Origin: Halorubrum lipolyticum DSM 21995
Lineage (GTDB): Archaea > Halobacteriota > Halobacteria > Halobacteriales > Haloferacaceae
Length of the DNA: 39,109 bases
Assembly (NCBI RefSeq): GCF_000337375.1
Contig: NZ_AOJG01000004.1
Coordinates: forward strand, 16,559-55,667
Direction: 5' to 3'
Shown: positions 37,894 through 39,109 of the stretch, one piece after another
Numbering within the stretch: position 1 is the stretch's first letter
Layout of the letters: each line of letters begins with the position of its first letter
The notes under the pieces: model-generated
The model's database searches: none
What the model saw: the letters and a program-made list of their open reading frames with translations, nothing else
Told to the model about the DNA's origin: nothing
Program-made: the position numbers and the translations under genes

Positions 37894-39109
37894 ATGACCG
37901 AGTGGACGCCGACGACGTGTATGCGGTGTGCGGTCGGCTGTGGTCACCTCCAGCAGGGGTACACCAACCACTACGGGCTCGACACCGTCCGCGGCGACGC
38001 GTCGCACCCGGTCAACCGCGGGCTCGCCTGCCAACGCGGAATCGACGAGACCGCGAACCCCGACGGCAAGTGGCTGACGCGACCCCTCATCAGGGAGGAG
38101 GGGACCCTCGTCCCGACCAGCTGGGAGACGGCGATCGGCACCGTCGTCTCGTGCGTCGAGGACGCGCTCGCCGAGAGCTCGGACGGCGTCGCGGTGCTGG
38201 GGAGCGGACAGCAGACGAACGAGGCGGCGTACGCGCTGGGCAAGCTGGCCCGCGGCGGCTTCGGGACCCGGTACTACGACGCCAACACCACCCTCTGTAT
38301 GGCCTCGGCCGTCACCGCCTACTACCAGGCGTTCGGGAGCGACGCGCCGCCGCCGACGTACGAGGACATCCCCGACGCGCGGACCCACGTCGTCTGGGGC
38401 GCGAATCCCGCGGTGGCGCACCCGGTGATGTACCGGTGGATCGCGGACAGCGCGAGCGACGACGACGGCGAGCTGATCGTCGTCGATCCCGTCGAGAGCG
38501 AGACCGTCGACGACGCCGACCTGCACGCGCAGGTCGACCCCGGTACCGATCTGGCCTTCGCCCGGGCGGTGTTGGCGCAGATCGTCGCGGACGACGCCGT
38601 CGACCGGGAGTTCGTCGCCGAGGCGACGACCGGCTTCGAGGCGACGGTCGACTCGTTGCCCGCGGTCGAGGAGGCCACGGAGACCGCCGGCGTCCCGGTC
38701 GAGACGGTCGAGCGCGTCGCCGACGCCATGACCGACTCGACGCTCGTCTACTGGGGGATGGGCGTCAACCAGAGCGTGCAGGGGACCGCGACCTCGCGGG
38801 CGCTCATCGACCTCTGTCTGGCTACCGGGAACGTCCGGCCCGGGAGCGGCCCCTTCTCGCTGACCGGGCAGGCGAACTCGATGGGGACCCGCGTCTGCTC
38901 GTCGAAGGGGACGTGGCCCGGGCAACGCGAGTTCACCGACCCGGAGCAGCGCCGGACCGTCGCCGACGCGTGGGACGTTCCCCGAGACCGGCTCCCGGAC
39001 GACCCGGGGCCGGGACCGGTCGGCATCGTCGACGCCGTCGCGGACGGGCCGCCGGAGGTGTGCTGGACGGTGGCGACGAACCCGGTCGCGGGGATGCCGG
39101 ACGCGAGCC
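37894..39109 (+). CDS. nasA: Assimilatory nitrate reductase, catalytic subunit (3' partial)
   Basis: The gene runs off the window; 405 codons are visible of an expected 700 or so. It reduces nitrate to nitrite in the cytoplasm. The N-terminal 4Fe-4S site is CMRCAVGCGHLQ...GLACQRG (Cys9, Cys12, Cys16, Cys46). NTTLCMASAVTAYYQAFGSD carries Cys135, in the position of the molybdenum ligand of NapA/NasA enzymes. VVWGANPAVAHPV, PGTDLAFARAVL and YWGMGVNQSVQGT are standard molybdopterin-binding blocks. There is no Tat signal, consistent with assimilatory, cytoplasmic use. The start ATG overlaps the stop of a short upstream frame (ATGA). Together with nirA it forms the nitrate-to-ammonium route. Confidence 0.95.
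   Translation, partial: MTEWTPTTCMRCAVGCGHLQQGYTNHYGLDTVRGDASHPVNRGLACQRGIDETANPDGKWLTRPLIREEGTLVPTSWETAIGTVVSCVEDALAESSDGVAVLGSGQQTNEAAYALGKLARGGFGTRYYDANTTLCMASAVTAYYQAFGSDAPPPTYEDIPDARTHVVWGANPAVAHPVMYRWIADSASDDDGELIVVDPVESETVDDADLHAQVDPGTDLAFARAVLAQIVADDAVDREFVAEATTGFEATVDSLPAVEEATETAGVPVETVERVADAMTDSTLVYWGMGVNQSVQGTATSRALIDLCLATGNVRPGSGPFSLTGQANSMGTRVCSSKGTWPGQREFTDPEQRRTVADAWDVPRDRLPDDPGPGPVGIVDAVADGPPEVCWTVATNPVAGMPDAS

Overview
The window comes from a haloarchaeon. Third positions are very GC-rich, the proteins are strongly acidic, and many genes have an AT-rich TATA-like box about 25-32 nt before the start codon with no leader (leaderless transcription). Other archaeal markers are a TFB transcription factor, a geranylgeranyl-lipid reductase, a mevalonate-pathway decarboxylase, a PGF-CTERM surface protein and haloarchaeal families such as UPF0058 and DUF555/UPF0212. 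The style is that of Halorubrum or a close relative, but genus is inference only. The region looks chromosomal, with mostly housekeeping genes.

Layout. 1-5.8 kb: end of a cell-surface DUF7282-type repeat protein, TFB, two small metal-binding-type proteins, DUF555, an OGG1-like DNA glycosylase, an SRPBCC protein and a [2Fe-2S] ferredoxin. 6.0-8.5 kb: cydAB, a cytochrome bd oxidase operon. 8.6-14.4 kb: phosphomevalonate decarboxylase, a degenerate repeat, photolyase, a PsiE-like membrane protein and an Hrq1/MrfA-type helicase. 14.5-18.6 kb: a three-gene ABC-2 exporter operon in which one permease carries a C-terminal PrsW-like intramembrane protease domain. 18.7-23.7 kb: an AstE/AspA-type zinc hydrolase, a DUF21-only membrane protein, a 39-aa acidic microprotein, a second SRPBCC protein, and a VOC/DoxX pair divergent from an HxlR regulator. 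23.7-25.6 kb: acylphosphatase and a GlmM-type phosphohexomutase. 25.7-30.9 kb: a complete BMP-family (nucleoside-type) ABC importer. 31.1-32.4 kb: geranylgeranyl reductase. 32.6-33.1 kb: a non-coding element of about 510 bp with terminal inverted repeats. 33.2-35.4 kb: AbgA-like M20 amidohydrolase, a DUF6360-like protein, UspA and a 39-aa microprotein. 35.4-39.1 kb: ferredoxin-type nitrite reductase divergent from the start of assimilatory nitrate reductase nasA, which runs off the window.

How genes work together: cydA/cydB form one oxidase; the ABC ATPase and two permeases at 14.5-18.6 kb form one exporter; the four genes at 25.7-30.9 kb form one importer; nasA and nirA together reduce nitrate to ammonium. 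The phosphomevalonate decarboxylase and the geranylgeranyl reductase are an early and a late step of archaeal lipid synthesis.

Most notable for follow-up: the inverted-repeat element at 32583-33093 and its decayed relative at 9590-9790; the ABC-2/PrsW fusion; one TATA box apparently serving two divergent leaderless genes at 2.87 kb; and several microproteins, including one overlapping the 3' end of nirA. No tRNA, rRNA or CRISPR array was seen. All functions are read from sequence motifs without database searches.
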